A DNA stretch of 64,000 nucleotides from CAYXDO01 sp964463485 (GTDB taxonomy: Bacteria; Myxococcota; Kuafuiibacteriia; Kuafuiibacteriales; Kuafuiibacteriaceae). Under the pieces are notes generated by a model that was not told the DNA's origin, did no database searches, and was given only the letters and a program-made list of their open reading frames with translations. The stretch lies in assembly GCA_964463485.1 (NCBI GenBank), contig CAYXDO010000052.1, forward strand, positions 1 through 64,000, read 5' to 3'. Made by a program: the position numbers and the translations under genes. Below, in pieces: positions 27,087 to 35,962 of this stretch (its first letter is position 1; every line of letters starts with the position of its first letter).

Positions 27087-27980
27087 TTACTCCCGAACCA
27101 GCGGATATTCGGTCGCAGGGCGAGCTGCCCACTCCCACATCGAACCTGCGAAGTTGCGTACGCTCGCGACCCCAAGCTCGCCAAGCACCGCGACCATCCA
27201 ACCCGACCGAACCCCGCCGGTGCAGTATGCCACCACCGGCGAGGCCGAGCTGACGCCCACCGACCCGAGCCGCGCCCAGAGTGCGTCCTTCGGCAGAATC
27301 CGCCCCCGAGCGTCGGTCAAATCTCGAAAGTACAGGTGCTTGGCGCCGGGCACGTGTCCTCCGCGAGCCTCCCCGTAGGGAGTCTCTCCCGCGTACTCCC
27401 TCGCTTCCCGCCCGTCGAGGATCACCGTTTGCCCAGGACTCGACACCAACCTCGCGAGCTCTTCGAGCTCGATCGTGAAAGCCGCCGTTCGTGACACGAC
27501 GAACGACCCTTCGCGCGCAGAATTCACTCCGAGCTCGGTCGGCGCCCCCGCCGCTGCGAGCGCCCCGTGGCCCCCGTCGACCAACGCGGCCACCTCGTGC
27601 CCCAGCGATCTCAGCATCCACACGATACGTCCGTCCTCTCCCCAGCCGTTGATTGGATCACCAACGACCAAGACGGGCCGGTCGTTCGAAACACCAGCGC
27701 GCGAAAGCAAGAAACCAAGCACACGATCGTCCGCCAACAAGCGCCCCTTCAACGGATCGTTGGGCTCCGAAAAATCGCGCCAGTCCACGCGGGTCGCCCC
27801 TCGGACATGTCCGGCCGTAAAGTCCGACTCGGCGCGCACGTCGAGCAACGTAGCGTCGCTCAGGCGAGCGAGCGCGGCCTCGGGGCTCAAAACGAACTCG
27901 CCGCGGCTCTCGAACGGTTCGCTCACCGGAGAACAAGCGCTCGCCCATGTCGCGGCGACCGCGAAGCAAATGAACCTCAT
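27087..27980 (-). CDS. Lipoprotein sulfurtransferase with two rhodanese domains
   Basis: 297 residues. Lipobox TWASAC near residue 16 anchors it outside the cytoplasm. Domain 1 (about 30-140) has LLDVRAESDFTAGHVRGA but the loop that normally holds the catalytic Cys lacks it. Domain 2 (about 165-290) carries VVAYCTGGVRSGW, with the active Cys and a loop close to the thiosulfate sulfurtransferase type. Overlaps the stop-start of the upstream HD-GYP/pseudokinase gene by 4 bases (27977-27980). The sulfur donor and acceptor are not evident. Confidence 0.85.
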   Translation of the reverse strand: MRFICFAVAATWASACSPVSEPFESRGEFVLSPEAALARLSDATLLDVRAESDFTAGHVRGATRVDWRDFSEPNDPLKGRLLADDRVLGFLLSRAGVSNDRPVLVVGDPINGWGEDGRIVWMLRSLGHEVAALVDGGHGALAAAGAPTELGVNSAREGSFVVSRTAAFTIELEELARLVSSPGQTVILDGREAREYAGETPYGEARGGHVPGAKHLYFRDLTDARGRILPKDALWARLGSVGVSSASPVVAYCTGGVRSGWMVAVLGELGVASVRNFAGSMWEWAARPATEYPLVRE

Positions 27981-30523
27981 GATTGAAGGACCTTGCGGGC
28001 GATCGCGCCCGCCCGTGACAGGTGGCGAGCCACCGCGTCCAAGCTCTCGAAGCGCTCGCCCGGATCGGGCCGAAGCATGCGGAGCGCGATGGCTGACAGG
28101 AGTGGGTCGACTTCCTTCGAAATCTCCCGAGGGTCAGGCACCATCGCCGCGCCCGCCTTCAGTCTCTCCCCGCCGGGAACTTGGTACGGATGAACGCCGG
28201 TCAACAGCTCGTACAAGAGCGCGCCGAGGGCGAACTGATCCGCCGCTGGATCGAACGCTCCGGTCGCGTGAAACTCGGGAGGAAGCGAGATCGTGTGCAA
28301 CGAAAGGAGCGGGTGGAGCGTGTCTCCGATCGGAGCGGCGAGCGACAGATCGCTCAGGAGCCCTTCACCGCCCTCACGAATCATCACGTTGGCCGCGCGT
28401 ACGTTGCAGTGCAACACGCCCCGCTGGTGCATGTGAAAGAGCGCGTCGGCCAACCCGCGCGTGAGCCTGCGAACGAGCCGCCGATCTCGACCTCGCCGAG
28501 CGATCACCTCGCGGAGTTGATCGGCCTCGGCTCGTTCGTACGCGACGAATCGAAGCGGCTCCGCGAGGCCAGTGTCGACCAAACGCGGGACAGCCGGATG
28601 GCTCAGCGCTGCGGCGAGCACGGCCTCGCGTTCGAACAGGTGAATCCATTCGGCGCTTGGGAGCCTCGACTCGTCGATGTGGCTCGCGTCGATCACGCGT
28701 AGCTGCACGCGAGCGCCGTCATATTCGTCGAGGGCGTCGTATTCGATCGCCACGCCGACCTTCTTGGGCTCACCTTGGAGTTGATATCCAAACAACGCGC
28801 GGCGGTGGTCGCCGGACGACGGTCGCGTACCAGCGGGCCACAGCGGGCGATGGGTTTCGGTGCGCGCTTCGGCCTCCGCCGATCGCACCGAGCGGAACAG
28901 CTCCGGAAAGAGCTCGGCCACGCCGAGCTCCGCTGTGGAAGGCTCGAACGCCCGCGGCCCGCCGGCGCCGCGTGCGCGCCCTTCGTTGGGCAGAGGGGGC
29001 GGGAGCGCGGGAGGCAGGGGCGGCGGCAGCGGAGGGGGCAGCGGCGGCGGGCTCGCCGGCAGAGGGGGCGGGCCCGCACGAATCACCGAGGGCTCATGCG
29101 ACTGTGTGTCTCGTCGCTGGCTTAGGAGCGGCTGGGGCGCGTCGACCCGAAGGGACGCCGACGACGAGGTCTCTGCTCGCCGCGTGGCCGCGACAGAAGG
29201 CTCCGCGCCAGGCCCGCCGGCCGTCGTGAAGAGGAACCGTGCGATCTCGCTAGGGCGCGCAGGTGGTCCGCTTGGCGGATCGAGCTTCGGATCGGCTTCT
29301 TCGGTCTTCTCGTTCTCGAGCGCGTCGATGAGCATCCCGCGCCGATCCGGCTCGGGAAATGGATCACGCGCGGCGATGGACCGCTCGCGCGCGGTCGGTT
29401 GCTGTTGGGACGAAGTGGTCGGCGGACGATCCGGGATCGTCGGTCGCCGCGGGACTTCGGGCGGCGCGGTGTCGGCGACCGAGATCGGCGGGCCGCTGGA
29501 TCTTCGGCTCTCCTTGATGGGCGCCGGCGTGCGCACGCGCGTCGTCGCTACGAACGCGGCGGGCTTGCTCCGAGAGTCCTTGCCGTCGGGTTCGATCACA
29601 CGGGTGCGAGCGGCGAGCTTTCGATCGAGATCGGCGACTCGGTCCACGGTCGTTGCGGGTCCAACCAATCCGGCGTACGCAGCGGTCGCGATGATACTTC
29701 GTCCTTCTCGGAGTAGGTCGACCTCACGAGCCGGATCTCCGATGGTCACGTAAGGTCGGTCCTTGGGACGCTCCCCAACGTGTCGGCTAACGAGACCGGG
29801 CGTGCCGCTCTCGAGCATCACGGCGGTCCCTTCTGGAAAAGCGCGCAGAACGTTCACGAGCAGATCCAGGATCCGCGCATCGAAGACTTGATCTGCGTCG
29901 GAGCTCAAGAGGCTCAAGGCTCTCAGCGGATCTCGATCGACCTCGGGGATCGAGAAATACGTGCGGCTGAACGCGATGGCGGCCGTAGCGATCCGCGCGA
30001 AGAGGTGGCCGTGTGCGCCGCGGGCAACAGCTGCGTCGCCTTGCCGTGAAGGGGACACTTCTCCGGCGATTCGGGCGCGGAGGCGTCCGGAAGCGGAAGT
30101 GGGCTCGGCGCCGAACAGCTCCACGAACGCCTGGTCCGAGCTCTCGCCCAGCGTCGAATGGAGGAGTGTCGCGGTTCCCGTGTCCACGAGATCTCGGCTT
30201 CGAAGCCCGAGCGCCTGCCCCATCGCGATCGCCAGATCGGTCGCGCACGCGGCGATTCCACCGACCTCGCCGGCCGGTCCGAGCAACGCGACCTTCGCGA
30301 GCCCGTTCGGATTTCCTCGTGAGACCTCCACCAGCTCGCGGACCGCGCGGGGCGCCGACACGCGTGGAGTGAGCGGAGGATCCTCTCGCTCCGCGCGCGC
30401 GCGCCGTTCGAGCTGCTCGCGAACGACCAACACCAGCTTGGCATGGGCACGCAGCATCGCGCCCAGGATCTCGGCCGGACCTTCGAACCCTCGGGTCACG
30501 CGCGTTCGGTCGCGGAAGCTCAA
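27977..30523 (-). CDS. Degenerate HD-GYP domain fused to a pseudokinase
   Basis: 848 residues. The N-terminal 320 residues follow the HD-GYP layout: helix ACATDLAIAMGQALGLRSRD, then LVDTGTATLLHSTLGE where LHDIGK is expected, and the C-terminal hallmark FDARILDLLVNVLRAFPEGT. The metal-binding His/Asp pairs are missing, so it is not expected to cut c-di-GMP. A Pro-rich linker (PPPLPPPLPPALPPPLP) leads to a kinase-like domain (about 590-840). There the catalytic loop is LHCNVRAANVMI (no HRD) and DFG is DLS, so it is a pseudokinase. It probably acts as a scaffold or sensor. It overlaps both neighbours by 4 bases. Confidence 0.8.
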   Translation of the reverse strand: MSFRDRTRVTRGFEGPAEILGAMLRAHAKLVLVVREQLERRARAEREDPPLTPRVSAPRAVRELVEVSRGNPNGLAKVALLGPAGEVGGIAACATDLAIAMGQALGLRSRDLVDTGTATLLHSTLGESSDQAFVELFGAEPTSASGRLRARIAGEVSPSRQGDAAVARGAHGHLFARIATAAIAFSRTYFSIPEVDRDPLRALSLLSSDADQVFDARILDLLVNVLRAFPEGTAVMLESGTPGLVSRHVGERPKDRPYVTIGDPAREVDLLREGRSIIATAAYAGLVGPATTVDRVADLDRKLAARTRVIEPDGKDSRSKPAAFVATTRVRTPAPIKESRRSSGPPISVADTAPPEVPRRPTIPDRPPTTSSQQQPTARERSIAARDPFPEPDRRGMLIDALENEKTEEADPKLDPPSGPPARPSEIARFLFTTAGGPGAEPSVAATRRAETSSSASLRVDAPQPLLSQRRDTQSHEPSVIRAGPPPLPASPPPLPPPLPPPLPPALPPPLPNEGRARGAGGPRAFEPSTAELGVAELFPELFRSVRSAEAEARTETHRPLWPAGTRPSSGDHRRALFGYQLQGEPKKVGVAIEYDALDEYDGARVQLRVIDASHIDESRLPSAEWIHLFEREAVLAAALSHPAVPRLVDTGLAEPLRFVAYERAEADQLREVIARRGRDRRLVRRLTRGLADALFHMHQRGVLHCNVRAANVMIREGGEGLLSDLSLAAPIGDTLHPLLSLHTISLPPEFHATGAFDPAADQFALGALLYELLTGVHPYQVPGGERLKAGAAMVPDPREISKEVDPLLSAIALRMLRPDPGERFESLDAVARHLSRAGAIARKVLQS

Positions 30524-32184
30524 GCTTCGCCTCCGAGCGATCGCTTCGCCGCCGCCGCGAGATCTCCGTCGCGCCGCCCGAGCTCGAGGAGCGCGCTCTG
30601 CGACTCCTCGGTGCCCACGATCCGAAGCGCTTCCACGGCGAGCAGCGCAAGCTGCTTCTTGGCGACGTCCGATGGCTCGTGCGCGCTCTCCTCGATGTGC
30701 TCGAGCAACACCGGGAGCGCCCGCGTCCCGCCCACGACCGACAATGCGGAGAGCACCGAGCGCTGCACCGAAGTCGGCGCCGCCAGCAAGCGATCGGCGG
30801 CCGCTTCTCCCGCCAGGATCTCGAGAGCGAGGTGGCCGCCGACGGCGCAGACCAATTGAACCGCCCCGACCCGCAGCTCTTGGTCCGTGTCATCGAGCAT
30901 GGCTTCGCCGACCAGCATCTTCTTCGCGGGCGCCATCTTCTCCGCAGAGCGAAGCGTCGCGCGCCTGACCCGCGCCGAGCTGTGACGAGCCGCGCTGATC
31001 AGCGCCGCCTCGGCGTCAGGACCTGGGAGGGTCGACAGCAACGAGATCGCCGCGTCGGCGACCCCGGTTCGACGATCCGCCACGAAGGCTGCGATCCGAT
31101 CCACGGGTGGCTTCGGACCGCCCATGAGCTTGGCGCCCAGTCGTTTGCGGAGCTCCGAGCTCGAGATCGCCGGTACGATCGCGAGCAACGAACGTGCTCC
31201 TTCGTCTCCAAAGAGCTCGAACAGTCGAACCGCTTCTTCGATCTGAAACTCCGAGAGCTCCGGCGGGATCGCCCGTGCGATGGCCTCCAGGCGCGTCTCC
31301 GTGGCCAGGCGTGACAGCCACGCCATCGTGCGCTCGCGAGCGCTTTGGTCGGCTTGCGGATCGCCAGCGCGAGCTCGTGCACGCTCGAGGAGCGCCGAAG
31401 CGCGGCGGAGCTCCTTGGCGCGCGCGCCTCGATCGGAGGCACGCACGGCCTCACGGCCCGCGATCTGCGCATCCAGCAGAGCCTCGAGCGCACGACCGGC
31501 GCGAGCCGCTTGGTCGGGCTGACTGGTGGAGAGGATGCCGAGCGCGCGATCGATCACGGCAGCCTCCACGCGCGCTTCAGCCTCCGTGTCGAGCTCGGAG
31601 ATCAGCTCCTCGGCGTAAGCAGGAGGGTCAAACGACTTCGGCCCGAGCCATCGCGTCGCCACTTCGTCACCTGCAAGGTCCTCACGGCGTGGGACGATCG
31701 CGTCGACGATCGAGTCGAGCTCGGTGGAGACCGCGAGCTCACGCTCGGGGTCGCGCTCGAAGGTGAATCGAAGATGCAGGATTCGGCCGTCGCGCTCGTG
31801 ATTGAGCGCGCGGCCCTCGGCGTCGTCTCCGAGGCCATCGAACACGATCGCACAAGCGGCCACGTCGACTACCGCAAAGAGCTCGGCCTCCGAAGCGCCG
31901 GCCGCGAGCTCGATGCGGCGAAGTCCGTCGCGATACAGAGCGCCGGTGAGTGAGTCGCTCGATCCGCGAGGCTCGGTGGTGAGGTGGCCTCCGTGTATCA
32001 GCCCCTGCGGAGTGACCGTGAAGCTCACGACGTCTTCCTTGGCGAGCACACGCGCGAGCGCGCGCGGAAGCTCACGCTCCGCAGATCCTTCCATGCTGCC
32101 GAGGAGACGTTCGCGCGCCGCTCGAAAGAGCAATCGCGCGACTCGTCGTGCCTTTTTGTCCTCGAAGGTCGGGCGGGGCGGCAC
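30520..32184 (-). CDS. HEAT-repeat protein paired with the HD-GYP-like gene
   Basis: 554 residues. N-terminal domain with LTGALYRDGLRRIELAAGAS, a motif found in proteins encoded next to HD-GYP genes in deltaproteobacteria. The C-terminal half is alpha-helical repeats (LISAARHSSARVRRATLRSA, LLEHIEESAHEPSDVAKKQL and similar) of the HEAT type, which bind proteins. The stop overlaps the next ATG (30520-30523). It is the first gene of the five-gene operon and starts 94 bases after the NmrA-like gene ends, so the operon promoter is in that short gap or further up. Confidence 0.75.
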   Translation of the reverse strand: MPPRPTFEDKKARRVARLLFRAARERLLGSMEGSAERELPRALARVLAKEDVVSFTVTPQGLIHGGHLTTEPRGSSDSLTGALYRDGLRRIELAAGASEAELFAVVDVAACAIVFDGLGDDAEGRALNHERDGRILHLRFTFERDPERELAVSTELDSIVDAIVPRREDLAGDEVATRWLGPKSFDPPAYAEELISELDTEAEARVEAAVIDRALGILSTSQPDQAARAGRALEALLDAQIAGREAVRASDRGARAKELRRASALLERARARAGDPQADQSARERTMAWLSRLATETRLEAIARAIPPELSEFQIEEAVRLFELFGDEGARSLLAIVPAISSSELRKRLGAKLMGGPKPPVDRIAAFVADRRTGVADAAISLLSTLPGPDAEAALISAARHSSARVRRATLRSAEKMAPAKKMLVGEAMLDDTDQELRVGAVQLVCAVGGHLALEILAGEAAADRLLAAPTSVQRSVLSALSVVGGTRALPVLLEHIEESAHEPSDVAKKQLALLAVEALRIVGTEESQSALLELGRRDGDLAAAAKRSLGGEA

Positions 32185-32278
32185 GGGCGGATTCTAGCAG
32201 CAACCAAACCGGGCACGGGTTCGACTCGAGCACGGGCGATCGCTTGGCGTCGGCCGACGGAAGCCTATGGATCGCGCC

Positions 32279-33166
32279 TCACGATGCGCGGAAAGCAGGT
32301 GCAAACACGGTCTCTGCGAACGTCTCGACCGTCGTGGGCGTCGTGTTGGCGGCGCTGCGGCGCACCACGTCGAGCCGGCCATCGTTGATCGACTTCGAGA
32401 GCTCGGCGTAAGCGTTGGCGACGCTCGCGCTGGCGCCGAAGCTCATGAAGCCCTTCGCCTCCTGCTCGTACGGAACGCTCATCCACCCCAGGTCGGGCTT
32501 GCCGATCGCCGTCCCGAAGACCCTGGCGATCTCGGCAAGGGTCAGATCGCGCGCGCCGATCAGCTCCTGGATCTGCTTGCCCTCGAAGTCGAGCGCGAGC
32601 AAACGCTTGGCGGCGTAGTCGCCGATGTCGTTCGTGGCGATGGCCATGAGCTTCGCGTCGGCTTTGAACGCGCCGCCCATGACGCCCATGCCTTTGATCA
32701 TTCCGATCTGGAAGAGGAAGTTGTCGAAGAAGTAGCCCGCGCGCAGATGGAGCACGTTGAGGCCGGCGATGCGGTTCAACGCTTGCTCGTGATCGTACAG
32801 GCCGTTCACCGGACCCATACCCACGTTCGTGTGGGCGCCCATGCTGCTCAAGAAGGCGGCGAATTTGACCCCGCTCGAGCGAAGGGCCGCGACCTGGGCG
32901 GCGGCGATGCGGGCCTGACCTTTCTCGAGGTCCTCGGCGGTGAAGTTGGGCGGGTTCAGAAGGTAGGCGGCGGTCGCCCCGCGCAGGGCTTCGGATAGGA
33001 ACTCGATGTTCTCCATCGATCCGACCCGGATCTCCGCGCCCTTCTTGGCGAGCTCGGCCAGGGCGTCTTCGTGACGAGCGACGGCCCGCACCCTCTGGCC
33101 CGCGGCCAACAGCGTCTCGACGATTCGCTTGCCGGTGTGTCCGGTTGCCCCTGTGACAACGTACAT
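32279..33166 (-). CDS. NmrA-like NAD(P)-binding oxidoreductase
   Basis: 295 residues from the ATG at 33166, preceded by GAGGAGAAAGC (a strong ribosome site). The frame is open to 33517 but the extra part lacks the domain. Rossmann start MYVVTGATGHTGKRIVETLL with GxxGxxG, then SMGAHTNVG and a substrate domain as in NmrA/HSCARG or quinone-reductase-like proteins (QOR2). Likely NADPH sensor or quinone reductase; the substrate is not visible. A kelch lipoprotein gene diverges upstream, 360 bases away. Confidence 0.85.
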   Translation of the reverse strand: MYVVTGATGHTGKRIVETLLAAGQRVRAVARHEDALAELAKKGAEIRVGSMENIEFLSEALRGATAAYLLNPPNFTAEDLEKGQARIAAAQVAALRSSGVKFAAFLSSMGAHTNVGMGPVNGLYDHEQALNRIAGLNVLHLRAGYFFDNFLFQIGMIKGMGVMGGAFKADAKLMAIATNDIGDYAAKRLLALDFEGKQIQELIGARDLTLAEIARVFGTAIGKPDLGWMSVPYEQEAKGFMSFGASASVANAYAELSKSINDGRLDVVRRSAANTTPTTVETFAETVFAPAFRAS

Positions 33167-33526
33167 TGCTTTCTCCTCGTTGGTTGCGCCGTGGATTCGG
33201 CTTGCCAGATGTAATCCGTGCCCGTTCGAGAGCAAGGGAAACTGCCAGAACAGACTGTTGCGATAGGTCCGCGGCGCGAAGAAAAAAAGCGATATTTGAT
33301 CCAGATGAATGCTGGGGAGGACCGACAAAGGTAGCGTCCGTCTTGCAGCCGGAGCCGCAAACTCTGCTGCGCTCTTCCTTCCTACTTTGCGTTCCGATTC
33401 AGACCGCTCGCCTGCACCGAGCGGTCTGGTCGGAATTTTTCCAGGCGCACGCATCGGTGCGGTCAGAGCTGCCCGGACCTCGCCCGCTGCCTTGCGGCTA
33501 CGTCCGGTCCCCTTCAAGTTTGGGGT
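33167..33526. promoter_or_regulatory. Divergent intergenic region with a perfect 10-bp inverted repeat
   Basis: AGACCGCTCG (33401-33410) and CGAGCGGTCT (33418-33427) form a perfect stem with a 7-base loop. Thirteen bases later a GGAATTTTT follows, so it might be a factor-independent terminator on the plus strand. As it lies between divergent genes it may instead be an operator for either. No gene is seen here. Confidence 0.45.
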
Positions 33527-34480
33527 ATGCGTGCCTTCATCGCTGCGTTGGCACTCGGCTGCTCGAATCCCGTCGAGCCGCCGCTCGACGGCGGCCAGCC
33601 GACGGCGGGTGGATCGTGGGTCTCCGGAGCGCGGCTGCCGGGCGGGCCGCGCCAGGAGGTTGGAGTCGCCGTGGTCGGAGGTGAAGTCTTCGTGATCGGC
33701 GGCCTCGACTCTGCCGGCGCTGCCACGGACTCACTCGAAATCTATGATCCGGCCGCCGATCGATTTCGTAGGGGTGCCTCGCTTCCACAACCCATCCACC
33801 ACGCGAACGTTGCCGCCGCAGGCGATGATATTTACGTCGTGGGGTTCTACGGCAACGGATTCGAAGCAGTCGGCGACGTGCTGGTCTACAGCGCGAGCCA
33901 AGACCGGTGGACGACGAGGTCGCCCATGCCACCAGGCACTCAGCGCGCGGCCGGAGCGGCCGTGTTGCTTGGAGGCCGGATTGTCGTCGTAGGTGGCGCC
34001 AGGGGCGGCGCAACGGATGAAGTCTCGTCCTATGACTTCGAGGCGGACTCCTGGACTCAGCTCCCTCCGTTACCCACCAAGCGAGAACACCTCGTCGCCG
34101 GAGTCATCGCCGAGACGATTCTGGTGGCCGGGGGTCGGTCCGGGAGTCACACTGCCAGACTCGATGCGTTCGAACAGGGTCGTTGGGTCGAGAGAGCGCC
34201 GATGCCCACTTCGCGGGCGGGGAGCGGAGCCGCGGTGTTCGGCGGTCGGTTCTACGTGTTCGGAGGGGAGGGCGAGCGGGCGCCGGCGGACGGAGTCTTC
34301 GATCAAGTCGAGTCCTATGAGCTCGAGTCGAACACCTGGATGTCGCACTCATCGATGGCCTCGCCCCGTCACGGGATCGGGGCCGCGGCCGTGGGTGACC
34401 AAATCTGGATCCCAGGAGGTGCCGACGTCGCCGGCTTTGCTGCGGTCGACGTGAATGAAGCGTTCGAGCCGGCCCGATGA
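33527..34480 (+). CDS. Kelch-repeat lipoprotein
   Basis: 317 residues. Very short signal with lipobox (IAALALGCSN). Five to six kelch blades follow, with GG doublets and spaced Tyr/Trp (VFVIGGLDSAG, DSLEIYDPAADRF, IVVVGGARGGATDEVSSYD, YVFGGEGERA). It should fold as a periplasmic or surface beta-propeller. No catalytic motif is seen. Possible roles are ligand binding or adhesion. Confidence 0.8.
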   Translation: MRAFIAALALGCSNPVEPPLDGGQPTAGGSWVSGARLPGGPRQEVGVAVVGGEVFVIGGLDSAGAATDSLEIYDPAADRFRRGASLPQPIHHANVAAAGDDIYVVGFYGNGFEAVGDVLVYSASQDRWTTRSPMPPGTQRAAGAAVLLGGRIVVVGGARGGATDEVSSYDFEADSWTQLPPLPTKREHLVAGVIAETILVAGGRSGSHTARLDAFEQGRWVERAPMPTSRAGSGAAVFGGRFYVFGGEGERAPADGVFDQVESYELESNTWMSHSSMASPRHGIGAAAVGDQIWIPGGADVAGFAAVDVNEAFEPAR

Positions 34481-34538
34481 GTTGATTCGAGCTCGACGAA
34501 GTCGATCCGATTCGACGCGAGCCATGACTCGCATTTCG

Positions 34539-35834
34539 TCATCGATCGTCGAACCAATACAGGCTGCCGGGACTGACTTCGTCCCCATCGACGTAGTCGG
34601 GCGCCACGATCGCGTCACCGACGGCGAACGCGGCTTCGGCGCCGCCGTCGAGCTCCGGGGCTATGAGTTGCTCCGGACACAGCCCGCCGATCGGAGACCA
34701 CTTGAAGACGTGGCCTCCGTCTATGAAGAAGACCAACCCGTCTCGGTGGGGCACGATCGAGGATACGGCCCGCTGAATTCCGGTGAGCGCGAAGGGCCTC
34801 CATCCCTTCGAGTCTTCGTCGAAGATGAACACGCCGCCGGTATAGTCTCCCGTGAATAATCCGAGTCCAGGCACGTGAACGAGTGCGTCGAGTCCTTTGC
34901 GTGTGGGCGAAATCAGCTCGACCGGAGTTTTTGTCAGCTCGCCGTCTCGCCAGCGAAACACCTCCGGAGTGCTCGCGTGCACGAGGAGCTCGTCGGGACC
35001 GAGGGCCACGATCGCCGGATCGCTGAGGTCACCCTCGACCGCCAGAGTCAGGAGGCGCTCGGTCGATCGCTCGCCGGCGCGAAATCGATGCACAGTCTTG
35101 TCCTCGAGGAGGATGAAAATCTCGAGCGGGTCAGACCCCGGAACGGCGGCGGCTACCGCCGCGATCGCGGGGAGGGCGACGGACCCGGTTCGCGTACAGC
35201 CGTCGTCGTCGAGCTCGATGCGCTCGAGCTTCGTGTGAACGAGCCAGATCTCATGGTTCGGGCTCCCGAGGATGGCCTTGGCTTTGATGTCGCACCCATC
35301 GAGGCGCCGGACCCCGGTTCGCGTGACAAGCTCGAGGCGCTCCAAGCTCGACGATACGAGCACCGAGTCTGGACCGAGGACGAGGGCCGATTCGACTCCC
35401 TCGTCGACCTCCAACGTCACTGGAGTCGGAGTCAGCGGAGAGCAGCTGATACAGTCCGGAGTGATTCTCCGCAGGATGGTCTCGGCATCCGGGAGGCCTC
35501 GAAAGCCCCGGCTGAGAGGCTCGCGACGAAGGGCGAGCTTCGGAAATCGCAACCCGCAATTTCCGGGTGTGGTGATGGTTCCGGCCGCGAGACCATACTC
35601 GGAGAGCTCCCCTTCGTAGCCGAACACGACGACCTCCTGGCCGTCCTGGACGAGCCAACGGCCCGTCGCCGCGTACGCGCTGAGCTCATACTCGGTCGCT
35701 GACATCGGTCGCCCGAGCACGATTGTCCTCAATCCCTCCGAGTCGGGGAGCGGCAGGAACTCGCGCGACTCGCAGCTCGATTCGAGGAGCCAGATGCAGA
35801 CGGCGAGAACCCCGCTTCTCGAAGGCGTTCTCAT
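34539..35834 (-). CDS. Beta-propeller-like lipoprotein (paralogue family)
   Basis: 431 residues. Signal with lipobox-like IWLLESSCES. Body of short hydrophobic strands ending in Gly/Asp turns (VLGPDSVLVSSSLERLELV, LGPDELLVHASTPEVFRW, HRDGLVFFIDGGHVFKWSPI) and paired Cys (GNCGLRFP, CISCSP, CTRTG). It shares this layout with 3327-4711, 8800-10293 and 47656-48945. Function unknown. Confidence 0.65.
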   Translation of the reverse strand: MRTPSRSGVLAVCIWLLESSCESREFLPLPDSEGLRTIVLGRPMSATEYELSAYAATGRWLVQDGQEVVVFGYEGELSEYGLAAGTITTPGNCGLRFPKLALRREPLSRGFRGLPDAETILRRITPDCISCSPLTPTPVTLEVDEGVESALVLGPDSVLVSSSLERLELVTRTGVRRLDGCDIKAKAILGSPNHEIWLVHTKLERIELDDDGCTRTGSVALPAIAAVAAAVPGSDPLEIFILLEDKTVHRFRAGERSTERLLTLAVEGDLSDPAIVALGPDELLVHASTPEVFRWRDGELTKTPVELISPTRKGLDALVHVPGLGLFTGDYTGGVFIFDEDSKGWRPFALTGIQRAVSSIVPHRDGLVFFIDGGHVFKWSPIGGLCPEQLIAPELDGGAEAAFAVGDAIVAPDYVDGDEVSPGSLYWFDDR

Positions 35835-35962
35835 TCGGCGCCTCGAGGCAGAGTCTTGGCTGGAGACGGGACCACGACCGGTCCAAGTCTATCGGCGATC
35901 GAGCGCGCTGGCAAAAGTACGGTAGCTTCGGGACCGGGACGGGATCGAGCCGAGGATCCAAC

